From Mycobacterium sp. 1100029.7 (lineage in GTDB: Bacteria; Actinomycetota; Actinomycetes; Mycobacteriales; Mycobacteriaceae): a DNA stretch of 59,393 nt. A program made the translations under genes and the position numbers. The stretch covers positions 1-59,393 of the forward strand of contig NZ_LZSC01000056.1 in NCBI RefSeq assembly GCF_001665235.1, given 5' to 3'. Positions within the stretch are counted from its first letter, which is position 1. Every line of letters starts with the position of its first letter. The notes below the pieces were generated by a model that worked only from the letters and a program-made list of their open reading frames with translations, was not told where the DNA came from and searched no databases. Of the stretch, positions 40,118 through 49,500 are shown piece after piece.

Positions 40118-43100
40118 CTAGATCAGGCCGAGCAACCGCAAATCCGCAACGTACTTGTCGATCAGCGCCGCGGTCAGATGCGGAATATCCTTGTCGGCAC
40201 CGATTTTGGCCGCCTGAACCGCGCCGCGGAAGACATCCGTCGGGGCCGGCGCACCGCGTAGCGGCGCCTCCGGCTTCCGGTAGGCGTCGAGCAGGGGCAG
40301 CACCGAGTGCTGACGCTGCTTGTCCGGCAGCGCGCGCAACGCCGTCTCGAAACGCGCGAACCATTCGTCATGGTCGTCGATGCGCCGGATATCGTTGCCG
40401 GCTGCGATCAGCCAGTCCACGAACACGTCCAGCGAGACGCCGTCGTCATGCGGGTTCATCACGTCGAAGGAACGGTAATCCTCTGCGGTGACGGCGATCT
40501 GCGTGCCCAACGTGGTGACCGCCGCTGCCACGAAATCTGCGGGCAGACCGTCGTAGTGCGCGACCGCACGGTTCCCGTGCGGATCGGTCTGGTAGAAGCT
40601 GGCAGGCGCGATCCCGGTCACCAGCAGACTGAAGATCAAGCGCGTGAAGGCATCTGGAACGTTCAACTGCCCGGCGTAGCGGCTGTGGGCGAGGATCATG
40701 TCGGACCGGAACACGGCAACCGGCAACTGGCAGAGATCGTGCGCTTCGCGGAGCAGAACCTCACCGCCCCACTTGCTGTTGGCGTACCCGTTCGCGTAGC
40801 TGTCGTCGACCGGGCGCACCGCGCTGACGGTCCGGATGTCGCCGTCCTCGGCGAACTTGGCGGGATCAACCGTCATTGCCACTGCGACGGTCGACATATA
40901 TGTCACCGGCTTGATGCGGGTGGTGACCGCAAGGCGAATCAACTCGGCGGTGCCCACCACGTTGGGGCCGAACAGCTGGTCGTAGGGCAACACGTGGTTG
41001 ACCAGTGCGGCCGGGTGCACGATCAGATCCACGGTCTGCGCCAATCGTTCCCAGGTTGCTTGGTCCACACCAAGATTGGGATCGCCGATATCTCCGACGA
41101 CGACTTCGAGGTGATCGTGGGCCAGGGTGCGAAACCGCGCGAGCAACTGCGGGTCTCCGCTGTCGAAAACAGCCTCCAGGCGCTTCGTCGCGGCCTCGGT
41201 GTCGGTACCGCGGATGATGGTGATCAGTTTCCCGCCGGTTTCGGCGAGGCGCTCGAGCCATTCCAGCGTCAGGAAGCGGCCGAGGTATCCGTTGGCGCCG
41301 GTGAGCAGAACCGTGTGCGGGGTACCGGTCGCGCGTGGCAGTGACGGGGCGTTGGCCAAGGTCTCGGCGTCGATGAATTTGTCGAGAGTGAGCTCGGCAG
41401 CCCGGATTTCGGTGGCGCCACGGCCGTGCACGCTGGAAAAGGTGGGCCGCTTGGATCCGGACTCACGCTCCGCTTCCACGTATTGCGCGAGCTGACCCAG
41501 GTCGGAAGCCGGACTGGTGATCTGGCCTACCGGCACCTCGACGCCGAAGATGTCCTGCAACAGGTTGGAGAAGGTCAGCGCCGACAGCGAGTCACCGCCC
41601 AATTCGATGAACTGGGCGTCCGCGGCGGGCGGTCCACCGGGCAATCCCAACAAGGCCTCGGCCGCCTGGGTCAGCGTTTCGATCACCGGGCGGTCCGCGG
41701 CGCCCTCCCGCAGTGCCCGCAGCTCTGCCGTCCGCGTGGCGGCGAGCTCGGCGTAGAGCTCCTCGAGGCGTTCACCGTAGTGGTCCTTCAGTTTGGGCCG
41801 CAGCAGCTTGCCGACCCCGGACAGCAGGCCGTTGTCCTCGCTGAACGGCACGGTCTCGACCAGGAAGTCCGCGGGCACCTCGTAGGATTGCAGCGCGGCG
41901 AGTTTCGCGGTGCGGCGCAGGGATTCGCTCAACGCGGCCTTGAGGCCATCGGCATCGCCGGCGAACCGTTCCTGCGCTTCGACGGTCGGCACGACGACGG
42001 CCAACAGGTAGGGCCGTTCGCTGTTGCCGTAGACGAAGATCTGCCGGACCAGTGCGGCGCTGCTGAACACGGCTTCCAGGCGGGCCACCGCGACGAATTC
42101 GCCCTGCGCCAACTTCAACACGTTGTTGCGGCGATCGACATAGACCAGACGATCAGGCCCGATCTCGGCCATCACATCGCCGGTGCGGTAGTAGCCGTCC
42201 GGGTCGAACGCGTTGGCGGTCACGTCCGGTCGCTTGAAGTATCCGTGAAAAGCGGTGAGCGACTTGACGAGTAGCTCACCGCGTGGATGCGGCTTGTCGG
42301 TGTGGAAGTAGCCCAGTTCGGGCACGTCGATGAGTTTGTAGTCGAGCACCGGAGGCCGGCTGACCACGCCATCCTTGAACACCATGCCCACCTCGGTCAG
42401 GCCGTAACCGTCGAGAACGTGTACGTCCAGGCAGGATTCGATGAAGTTCTTCATCTCGGCGGCCAACGGCGCCGTCGTGGAGAAGCTGGTGATCACGCGC
42501 CCGCCCAGAAGCTGTTCGCGCAGTTCGGCTTTCGCCTCCGCATCGGCATCCTCGGGTTCTGCCCCCGCACCGATGATTCGCTCCATCGCGCTTTGGTAGC
42601 GTTGATACAGCATTTCGACCACCCGCGGCACCATCCCCATTTCGGTGGGGCGCACCAGATTCCAGTCGTCGAACAGCGTGGACAGGTCACTCTCCGGGAC
42701 AAAGTAACTGGTGCCGCCAGCCTGAAACGCGGAGGCCAGCGGTATCCGCCCACCGACGTGGTTGAGCGGCATGAAGTTGACGTTGAACACCGGTACGTCC
42801 GTGAACTCCGGGTAGAGCTCAGTGGTCCACAGCTTGATGACCATCCGCTCGGTGTACATGGCGCCCTTGGGCAGGCCGGTGCTGCCGGAGGTGTACATGA
42901 TCATTGCCAGTCGTTCGTCGGTCTCACCGGTGTACATCGGCTCCGGGGGCAGCTCACGGCCGCGCTCGACCAGATCGTGGAACGTCTCGATGCGCACCGC
43001 CAGGCCGGCGTCGGCCAGCTTGGCCTGCGCCCGCTGCAGGTTTTCGCGATGGTCGTCGATCTGCGGTTGGTAATCGAAGACCACCAGGCGTCGCAGCGAG

Positions 43101-43681
43101 GTGCTGCCCAGCGCCGCGTCGACGGCGAGGTCGAGGTAACCGGCCCCGGTGGCAAGAACTTGCGGTTCTATCTCAGCAACGATCGGCTGTAGTCGGGAAG
43201 CCGTCGCATTGTGTTGCAGCGGTACGGCTACCAGGCCGAGGTATCCGGTGACCAAGTCCAGCGTCAGGTACTCCGCACTCGCGAAGCCGAGCGTGGCGAC
43301 CACGTCTCCCGGCGTCACCGGGTCGGTCTCGTCGCGCAGCCAGGCCGTGGCGACGGCACGGACGTCGTTCCACAGATCGCCGTAGCTGATCGTGTCGAAT
43401 CGGTGCAGAAGCCGCGAGGTGGTGCGTCCGGTCGCGTCGTCGGTCGTCAGCTCGCGGGCACGCCATCCCAGCGCAGGACGATCCGCGTAGCCCTCGGCGA
43501 ACATTTGCAGGACTTGGGGTAGTCGAAGGCCGGGCTGACGCGCCTCGGCCTGCAGCGCGAGATCCGGTTTGGCGGTGCGGTACTGGTCGTCGGTTGCTTC
43601 CAGGTGGCGGATCCGGTCGGCGACTCGTTCTCGCGGCGTGACCCCGGCAGTACCGTTATTGCGCTTCGCATCAGTACCCAT
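40118..43681 (-). CDS. car: Carboxylic acid reductase (CAR; FadD9-like)
   Basis: 1187 residues from ATG 43681 (MGTDAKRNNGTAGVTPRERV), with GAGAGG upstream; a frame-open extension of 16 codons is less likely. Three domains are visible. An adenylation domain (IMYTSGSTGLPKGAMYTE; GYGLTEVGMVF; YYRTGDVMAEIGPDRLVYVDRRNNVLKLAQGEFV) is followed by a carrier domain with the phosphopantetheine serine in LGGDSLSAL near 697, and an NADPH reductase domain (LTGANGYLGRFL near 796; Tyr-x-x-x-Lys in YANSK near 964). The enzyme activates a carboxylic acid, holds it as a thioester and reduces it to an aldehyde. It needs a phosphopantetheinyl transferase encoded elsewhere. Length matches known mycobacterial CARs. 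Confidence 0.95.
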   Translation of the reverse strand: MGTDAKRNNGTAGVTPRERVADRIRHLEATDDQYRTAKPDLALQAEARQPGLRLPQVLQMFAEGYADRPALGWRARELTTDDATGRTTSRLLHRFDTISYGDLWNDVRAVATAWLRDETDPVTPGDVVATLGFASAEYLTLDLVTGYLGLVAVPLQHNATASRLQPIVAEIEPQVLATGAGYLDLAVDAALGSTSLRRLVVFDYQPQIDDHRENLQRAQAKLADAGLAVRIETFHDLVERGRELPPEPMYTGETDERLAMIMYTSGSTGLPKGAMYTERMVIKLWTTELYPEFTDVPVFNVNFMPLNHVGGRIPLASAFQAGGTSYFVPESDLSTLFDDWNLVRPTEMGMVPRVVEMLYQRYQSAMERIIGAGAEPEDADAEAKAELREQLLGGRVITSFSTTAPLAAEMKNFIESCLDVHVLDGYGLTEVGMVFKDGVVSRPPVLDYKLIDVPELGYFHTDKPHPRGELLVKSLTAFHGYFKRPDVTANAFDPDGYYRTGDVMAEIGPDRLVYVDRRNNVLKLAQGEFVAVARLEAVFSSAALVRQIFVYGNSERPYLLAVVVPTVEAQERFAGDADGLKAALSESLRRTAKLAALQSYEVPADFLVETVPFSEDNGLLSGVGKLLRPKLKDHYGERLEELYAELAATRTAELRALREGAADRPVIETLTQAAEALLGLPGGPPAADAQFIELGGDSLSALTFSNLLQDIFGVEVPVGQITSPASDLGQLAQYVEAERESGSKRPTFSSVHGRGATEIRAAELTLDKFIDAETLANAPSLPRATGTPHTVLLTGANGYLGRFLTLEWLERLAETGGKLITIIRGTDTEAATKRLEAVFDSGDPQLLARFRTLAHDHLEVVVGDIGDPNLGVDQATWERLAQTVDLIVHPAALVNHVLPYDQLFGPNVVGTAELIRLAVTTRIKPVTYMSTVAVAMTVDPAKFAEDGDIRTVSAVRPVDDSYANGYANSKWGGEVLLREAHDLCQLPVAVFRSDMILAHSRYAGQLNVPDAFTRLIFSLLVTGIAPASFYQTDPHGNRAVAHYDGLPADFVAAAVTTLGTQIAVTAEDYRSFDVMNPHDDGVSLDVFVDWLIAAGNDIRRIDDHDEWFARFETALRALPDKQRQHSVLPLLDAYRKPEAPLRGAPAPTDVFRGAVQAAKIGADKDIPHLTAALIDKYVADLRLLGLI

Positions 43682-43819
43682 GTCCAGCCTCTCGTTGGGA
43701 CGACTCTTAAGCGCAAACCATTGGCTCACTGGGAGTCTTCCAACCAGCTAGTGTGACCGTCGCCACACCCGGCCGAGCACCATTACCAGGTCTTTGCTGG
43801 GCGGAGAAAGCCGAAACGG

Positions 43820-44575
43820 CTAAGCGACGACCTGGATGGGGTCGCCGACGTTGACGTTGTTGAAGTACCAGGCGGCGTTGTCCGGGCTCAGGTTGACGCA
43901 CCCGTGGCTGACGTTGGAGTGCCCTTGCGAATCGACCGACCAGGGTGCGGAGTGCACGTAGACACCGCTCCAGGTGACCCGGACCGCGTATTGCGCGGTG
44001 ATCTTGTACCCCTCGGGGGAACTCAGCGGAATGCCGATGGTCCGCGAGTCCATGACCACGCTGCGCTGCTTCTCGAGGGCGGTGAAGTTACCGACCGGCG
44101 TCGGGCGGCTGGGCTTACCCATCGACGCCGGCATGGTCCGCAGGATTTCGCCGTCCCTGCTGACGGTGAAGGTGTGCCCGGAGATGCTGGCGACACCGAG
44201 GAACGCGTCCCCGGTGTCGAAGCCGGTTGTCAGTTCCTGGATGCCCACCGAAACGTGGCTGTGGGCCGGCCAGTACTGGTTCGGAACCCATTGCACGACA
44301 TCGTTCTCGGGCCACTCGAAGTGCCCGGCGAAGTTGCTGGGTGAGGTGACGTGGATGGATCGCTCGACGGCGGCGCGATCGGTCACCGGCGCGGTGAATT
44401 TCACTACGATCGGGTGCGCAATTCCCACGACCGCACCGTCTGCCGGCAAAATCGAGGCGATCGCGGGGGTCGGCTGTGGAACCGGGACCGCAGCGACGGC
44501 GCGCGATCCGGATCCTACGATCCCCAAACCGGTGATCGCGACCATAACAAATAGATAACGAACCCCACGACGCAT
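43820..44575 (-). CDS. ldtA: L,D-transpeptidase LdtA (LdtMt1 type)
   Basis: 251 residues, the same length as remembered for M. tuberculosis Rv0116c. An N-terminal hydrophobic signal segment (YLFVMVAITGLGIV) ends near AVAA at about 29. A bacterial Ig-like domain follows (PTPAIASILPADGAVVG...), then the YkuD catalytic domain with HSNVSHGCVNL, where the nucleophile is Cys near 227 and a histidine precedes it. The enzyme makes 3-3 crosslinks in peptidoglycan and is the target of carbapenems. It is convergent with nothing nearby and diverges from oxyS across 455 bp. Confidence 0.93.
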   Translation of the reverse strand: MRRGVRYLFVMVAITGLGIVGSGSRAVAAVPVPQPTPAIASILPADGAVVGIAHPIVVKFTAPVTDRAAVERSIHVTSPSNFAGHFEWPENDVVQWVPNQYWPAHSHVSVGIQELTTGFDTGDAFLGVASISGHTFTVSRDGEILRTMPASMGKPSRPTPVGNFTALEKQRSVVMDSRTIGIPLSSPEGYKITAQYAVRVTWSGVYVHSAPWSVDSQGHSNVSHGCVNLSPDNAAWYFNNVNVGDPIQVVA

Positions 44576-45030
44576 GGCGTCCACCCCCCGAGATGGTGCA
44601 ATCAACACACCGATATTCTACTGGCTGTCTGACCTTTACGGTCTTTAGCAAACAATGACACCCTCGCCAGGTCCGTACGATAACAATCCGGTCACAGTCG
44701 GCGCGCAACCCGACGGCCGACAAGGATGACCACGACCGGCGAGGCGGCGCCGGCGGTGTCGATGCGCCCCATCGGCAGCCATTTGGGCGCCCTCGACTGT
44801 TCTCGCGCGATAAACGAAACCAAATGCGCAACAGGGCTTTGTCTTTCGTTTGCCCCCCTAGCGGCATGCGGGCGGCGCCGCGAATTGCGCTGCCAAGCAA
44901 TGCCGCTGCGAGGTTCGCCGCCGAGCAATGCCCAAACGTGTTGATCTGGAACACGAAATACCGTTTGGCCAGCGGCCCGGCAGCGGGCTAACCTCAGCGG
45001 ATCGAGGCCCCGGAGACCCAGGAGGTGCGG
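44576..45030. other. ldtA-oxyS divergent intergenic region
   Basis: 455 bp without a convincing gene. The ldtA side is relatively AT-rich (CCTTTACGGTCTTTAGCAAAC region near 44634-44654) and probably holds its promoter. The middle is GC-rich with scattered short inverted repeats. In M. tuberculosis the genes gca-gmhA-gmhB-hddA lie just before ldtA and are missing in this window. No operator for OxyS could be defined with confidence. Confidence 0.5.
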
Positions 45031-45963
45031 GTGCTCTTCCGTCAGCTGGAGTACTTCGTCGCGGTCGCCCAGGAGCGGCACTTCGCCCGGGCCGCCGAGA
45101 AGTGTTATGTGTCGCAGCCCGCACTTTCCGCGTCGATCGCCAAGCTGGAACGCGAACTCAACGTCACGCTGATCAACCGAGGACACAGTTTCGAAGGACT
45201 GACTCCGGAAGGTGAGCGATTGGTCGTGTGGGCCAAGCGGATCCTCGCCGAGCACGATGCGTTCAAGGCCGAGGTGCACGCGGTGCGGTCGGGGATCACC
45301 GGCACGCTTCGGCTGGGCACCGTGCCCACCGCGTCGACGACGGCGTCGCTGGTGCTCTCGGCCTTCTGCTCGGCGCATCCGCTGGTCAAGGTGCAAATCA
45401 ATTCACGGCTGGCTGCCACCGAACTTTACCGGCGTATAAGGGAATTCGAGCTCGACGCGGCGATCGTCCATGCGTCGCACGACGACGCACATGAGGTGGA
45501 CCTGGTGCCCCTTTATGCGGAGCGCTACGTGCTGGTGTCGCCGGCGGACATGTTGCCGTCGGGCGCGTCCACGCTGCAGTGGCCGGATGCCGCGCAGTTG
45601 CCGCTGGCGTTGCTCACCGCCGACATGCGAGACCGCCAGATCATCGACGACGCCTTCGCCCGCCACGGCATCACCGTCGCCCCGCAAGTCGAAACCGACT
45701 CGGTGGCTTCGCTTCTGGCGCAGGTCGCCTCGGGCAACTGGGCGTGCATCGTTCCGCATACCTGGCTGTGGACGTCGCAGTTGGGCAGCGAGATCAGTGC
45801 GGTCGAGATGGTCGACCCAGCGGTGAAGGCCGACATCGCGCTCGCGACCAACGCGGCCGGTCCCGGATCGCCGGTTGCCCGGGCCCTGGTCGCCTCCGCC
45901 GGGGAACTCGCGCTGAACGAGTTCTTCGACGCCCGACTGCTGGGAGTCACGCGCCGGCGCTGA
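45031..45963 (+). CDS. oxyS: LysR-type transcriptional regulator OxyS
   Basis: 310 residues from GTG 45031 (MLFRQLEYFVAVAQERHFAR), chosen because GGAGG lies five bases upstream; a GTG two codons earlier is too close to it. The N-terminal winged helix covers residues about 1-60 (FARAAEKCYVSQPALSASIAKLERELNVTLINR), and the ligand-binding domain starts near residue 90 (GTLRLGTVPTASTTASLVLSAF). It corresponds to Rv0117, named OxyS for a proposed role in oxidative stress control. It sits beside oxcA, whose 3' end overlaps its own by 17 bases on the opposite strand. Confidence 0.9.
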   Translation: MLFRQLEYFVAVAQERHFARAAEKCYVSQPALSASIAKLERELNVTLINRGHSFEGLTPEGERLVVWAKRILAEHDAFKAEVHAVRSGITGTLRLGTVPTASTTASLVLSAFCSAHPLVKVQINSRLAATELYRRIREFELDAAIVHASHDDAHEVDLVPLYAERYVLVSPADMLPSGASTLQWPDAAQLPLALLTADMRDRQIIDDAFARHGITVAPQVETDSVASLLAQVASGNWACIVPHTWLWTSQLGSEISAVEMVDPAVKADIALATNAAGPGSPVARALVASAGELALNEFFDARLLGVTRRR

Positions 45964-47653
45964 CCGGGGTCGCCGCACTGGCCGGATTCAGACTCGACAG
46001 GTGCCCGCTTTCCACCCCGGCAGTCGGGTCGAGTTCGCAGTCAATGATCGACGGCCCGTTCGAAACGAGTGCCTCGGTCAACGCGGAGCCTAGCTCCGCC
46101 GGAGTGGTCACGTGATAGCCCTTGCCGCCGAACGCTTCCGCAATCAGCTCATGGCGCGCGCCCGCGTTGAGCACGGTGGGTGCGGGACTGTTCCCGTGGG
46201 GCTTTTCGTCACCACGGTAGACGCCGCCGTTGTTGAGAATTACCACGGTCACCGGCAGCCGGTAACGGCAGATGGTCTCGACCTCCATGCCGCTGAAGCC
46301 GAACGCGCTGTCGCCCTCGATCGCCACGACCGGCTTACCTGTCTCGACTGCGGCGGCGATCGCATAGCCCATGCCGATGCCCATCACGCCCCAGGTTCCG
46401 GTGTCGAGCCGGTGCCGGGGCAACTCCATGTCGATGACGTTGCGGGCCAGGTCGAGCGCATTGGCCCCCTCGTTGACCACATAAACGTCCGGATTCTCCT
46501 GTAGCACAGAACGAATGGCGCCCAGCGCATTGTAAAACCGCATCGGGTGCGGGTTCTCGGCCAGACGGTCGCGCATTTTGGCGTCATTGCGCGCCCGACG
46601 CTCGGTCAGCTCGCCGGTCCAGTCCGTCGGCACCGCGAGAGGGCGGGCGGCCAGGCCGTCGCGCAACGCCGCAACCACGGACCCGACGTCCCCGGCCAGC
46701 GGCGCCGCGATCGGCTGGTTGCTGTCGAACTCCGACGCCGCGATGTCAACCTGGATGAACTTGGCGTCGGTGGACCATTGCGGTGAATCGCCGTGCCCGA
46801 GAAGCCAATTCAGGCGGGCACCGACCAGAAGTACCGCGTCCGCGCGGGAGATGGCCAGCGATCGTGCGGCCGCCACCGACTGCGGGTGCGAATCCGGCAG
46901 CAGTCCCTTGGCCATCGACATCGGCAGGAACGGGATCCCGCTGGCCTCGACGAACTCGCGAATCAGGTTGTCCGCCTGGGCGTATGCAGCGCCCTTGCCG
47001 AGCACGATCAACGGCCGGTGGGCCTGCGCGAGTATGTCCAGCGCACGATCGACCGCCTCCGGCGCCGGCAGCTGCCGGGGGTCGGGATCGACCACCCGCC
47101 ATACGCTGTCGGCGGCCGCCGCCGCGTCGATGGCCTGGCCCAGCACCACGCCGGGGATGTCGAGATATACCCCGCCCGGGCGGCCGGAGACGGCGGTGCG
47201 GATAGCACGCGCGACGGCCCGCCCGATGTCCTCGACCCGGTTCACCCGATAGGCCGCTTTCGCGAACGGGCGAGCCGCGCTGAGCTGGTCGAGGTCCTGG
47301 TAGTCGCCGCGCTGCAAATCGACCAGCGCTCGATTGCTGGAGCCGGAGATCTGGATCATCGGGAAGCAGTTGGTGGTCGCGTTGGCCAGCGCGGGTAGGC
47401 CGTTGAGGAAGCCGGGCCCCGACGTCGTCAGGCACACCCCCGGGCGACCGGTGAGGAACCCGGCAGCCGCGGCGGCATTCCCGGCGGACGTCTCCTGTCG
47501 GAAACCGATGTAACGCATGCCCGACGCCTGGGCGACGCGCGCCAGGTCGGTGATCGGAATGCCGACGATGCCGTAGATGGTGTCGATGTCATTGGCCCGG
47601 AGGGCATCGACGACGAGGTGGAAGCCGTCGGTCAAGGGGGCGTTGTTGGTCAT
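45947..47653 (-). CDS. oxcA: Oxalyl-CoA decarboxylase
   Basis: 568 residues from ATG 47653 (MTNNAPLTDGFHLVVDALRA), with GAGGAG upstream; a longer upstream extension is not protein-like. TPP-enzyme features are the catalytic glutamate in FRQETSAGNAAAAAG near 55, and the metal motif EGDSAFGFSGMEVE...VVILNNGGVYRG, which is the exact oxalyl-CoA decarboxylase version. It cleaves oxalyl-CoA to formyl-CoA and CO2. It diverges from fadD7, whose product is the likely oxalyl-CoA synthetase, so the two form an oxalate-degrading pair. Corresponds to Rv0118c. Confidence 0.92.
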   Translation of the reverse strand: MTNNAPLTDGFHLVVDALRANDIDTIYGIVGIPITDLARVAQASGMRYIGFRQETSAGNAAAAAGFLTGRPGVCLTTSGPGFLNGLPALANATTNCFPMIQISGSSNRALVDLQRGDYQDLDQLSAARPFAKAAYRVNRVEDIGRAVARAIRTAVSGRPGGVYLDIPGVVLGQAIDAAAAADSVWRVVDPDPRQLPAPEAVDRALDILAQAHRPLIVLGKGAAYAQADNLIREFVEASGIPFLPMSMAKGLLPDSHPQSVAAARSLAISRADAVLLVGARLNWLLGHGDSPQWSTDAKFIQVDIAASEFDSNQPIAAPLAGDVGSVVAALRDGLAARPLAVPTDWTGELTERRARNDAKMRDRLAENPHPMRFYNALGAIRSVLQENPDVYVVNEGANALDLARNVIDMELPRHRLDTGTWGVMGIGMGYAIAAAVETGKPVVAIEGDSAFGFSGMEVETICRYRLPVTVVILNNGGVYRGDEKPHGNSPAPTVLNAGARHELIAEAFGGKGYHVTTPAELGSALTEALVSNGPSIIDCELDPTAGVESGHLSSLNPASAATPVSAGA

Positions 47654-47793
47654 GTCCCGACTCCTCGTGGGTCTGTGTCTGTGTTCGTCACTGTCGTCCG
47701 GGTACCCCGCCGGTGTCCAAGACGGAGCCGCTATGCAGCGATCGACACCGCTTATCGACCGCTGGTCACCGGGTCCGTAGGCTCGATAGCTGC

Positions 47794-47806
47794 CGATTAT
47801 CAATCG
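47794..47806. promoter_or_regulatory. Short palindrome in the oxcA-fadD7 divergent region
   Basis: CGATTATCAATCG has perfect 5-bp arms around ATC and is bracketed by GCTC (47781-47784) and GAGC (47808-47811). It lies about midway between the divergent starts and is a candidate site for a regulator such as OxyS. Evidence is positional only. Confidence 0.35.
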
Positions 47807-47897
47807 TGAGCTGAACAGTATTGGACGAACGCGACGGTTTCTCTGCATCGTGCCTACAGGCGCTGCTAGATATCGGCTAATACGGAGGACGACCGCG

Positions 47898-49469
47898 ATG
47901 ACCGACTTGATCACCTACGTTCCGGAGGCGGAGTTGACCGACGAATCCCCCAGCATCGCCGATCTGGTCGCGGCGGCGGCAAGCCGCAATCCGCAGGCGC
48001 CGGCCCTGATCGTCACCGCCGACCGCATCGCGGTCCGCTTCGGCGACCTGACCCGGCTGGTTGACGACCTGGCGACTCAGCTCGCCGGCGCCGGCTTACG
48101 TCCCGGGGACCGGGTCGCGCTGCGCTCCGGCAGCAATGCCGAATTCGTCGTCGGCTTACTGGCGGCCTCGCGCGCGCAGCTGATCGCGGTTCCGCTGGAT
48201 CCGGCCTTACCCCTGGCCGACCAGCGTGCCCGCAGCGAAATGGCCGGAGCCGGCGCGGTGCTCGTCGACGGACAAGCACCCGCCGAGCCGGGCTCGGTCT
48301 GGTGGCCGTTCGCCGTGACGGTCGGTCCAGACGGTGCGTCGTCGGTGCACCTGGATGCCGGGTCGGCGCCGAAGCCCAACGTGTCGACGCCGGAGGGCCT
48401 TCGCGACGACGACGCGATGATCATGTTCACCGGCGGAACCACGGGCACGCCGAAGATGGTCCCGTGGACCCGGGCCAACATTGCCAGCTCGGTGCGGGCC
48501 GTCATCGCCGGATACCAGCTGGGACCCGAGGATGCGACGGTCGCGGTGATGCCGCTCTACCACGGTCACGGCCTGATCGCTGCGCTGCTGTCGACGTTGG
48601 CATCCGGGGGCACGGTGCTGTTGCCCCCGCGCGGGAAGTTCTCGGCGCATACCTTCTGGGACGACATCGATGCCGTCCGGGCCACCTGGTACACCGCGGT
48701 TCCGACGATTCATCAGATCTTATTGGAGCGGGCCAACACTGAGCAGCCCCGCCACGGCCAAACCGCGTTGCGCTTCATCCGCAGCTGCAGTGCTCCGCTC
48801 ACACCGGAGACTGCCCAGGCGTTGCAAGACACGTTCGCCGCGACGGTGGTGTGTGCGTTCGGGATGACCGAAGGCACCCATCAGGTCGCGACCACCGGGA
48901 TCGACCAACTCGAAAATCCCGCCGAGACAACAGGTCTCGTCGGCCGGTCAACCAGCCCGGAAATCCGGATCGTCGCTCCGGACGGACAGACCCTGGCTCC
49001 CGAGGCCGTCGGCGAGGTCTGGCTGCGCGGTCCCACCGTGGTGCGCGGCTACCTGGGCGATCCGGCGATCACCGCCGCCAACTTCACCGACGGCTGGCTG
49101 CGCACCGGCGATCTGGGTTCGCTGTCGCCCGCGGGTGACCTGAGCATCCGCGGGCGGATCAAGGAACTGATCAACCGGGGCGGCGAGAAAATCTCACCGG
49201 AGCGGGTCGAGGGCGTCCTGGCCAGCCATCCCGGCGTCTTGGAAGTCGCCGTGTTCGGACTGCCCGACAAGATGTACGGCGAATCGGTGGCAGCGGTGAT
49301 CGTCGCCCGGGGGTCGACTCCGCCGAGCCCCGAGCAACTCAGCGAATTCTGCCGCGAACGGCTGGCGCCCTACGAGGTGCCCACGACCTTTCTGCAGACC
49401 GGCGAGCTGCCCCACACGGCCAAGGGGTCGCTGGATCGCCGCGCCGTATCCGAACAGTTCGGAGCCTGA
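47898..49469 (+). CDS. fadD7: Acyl-CoA synthetase FadD7 (oxalyl-CoA synthetase-like)
   Basis: 523 residues from ATG 47898 (MTDLITYVPEAELTDESPSI), with GGAGGA eight bases upstream. ANL motifs are IMFTGGTTGTPKMVPWTRANI near residue 177, CAFGMTEGTHQVATT near 317, GWLRTGDLGSL near 400, GRIKELINRGGEKISPERVE near 420 and the C-terminal lysine in HTAKGSLDRRAV. The sequence resembles plant and fungal oxalyl-CoA synthetases (AAE3/Pcs60) as well as Rv0119. Divergent pairing with oxalyl-CoA decarboxylase supports oxalate as substrate; this is inference from context. Confidence 0.87.
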   Translation: MTDLITYVPEAELTDESPSIADLVAAAASRNPQAPALIVTADRIAVRFGDLTRLVDDLATQLAGAGLRPGDRVALRSGSNAEFVVGLLAASRAQLIAVPLDPALPLADQRARSEMAGAGAVLVDGQAPAEPGSVWWPFAVTVGPDGASSVHLDAGSAPKPNVSTPEGLRDDDAMIMFTGGTTGTPKMVPWTRANIASSVRAVIAGYQLGPEDATVAVMPLYHGHGLIAALLSTLASGGTVLLPPRGKFSAHTFWDDIDAVRATWYTAVPTIHQILLERANTEQPRHGQTALRFIRSCSAPLTPETAQALQDTFAATVVCAFGMTEGTHQVATTGIDQLENPAETTGLVGRSTSPEIRIVAPDGQTLAPEAVGEVWLRGPTVVRGYLGDPAITAANFTDGWLRTGDLGSLSPAGDLSIRGRIKELINRGGEKISPERVEGVLASHPGVLEVAVFGLPDKMYGESVAAVIVARGSTPPSPEQLSEFCRERLAPYEVPTTFLQTGELPHTAKGSLDRRAVSEQFGA

Positions 49470-49500
49470 CCTGTCGCGAGAAGTGCTGTCTGTCAGCGGT

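Noticed and set aside
40307..41344. A 345-codon plus-strand frame inside the carboxylic acid reductase gene
   Set aside because: It lies antisense to the conserved reductase domain, and its composition is typical of a shadow frame.
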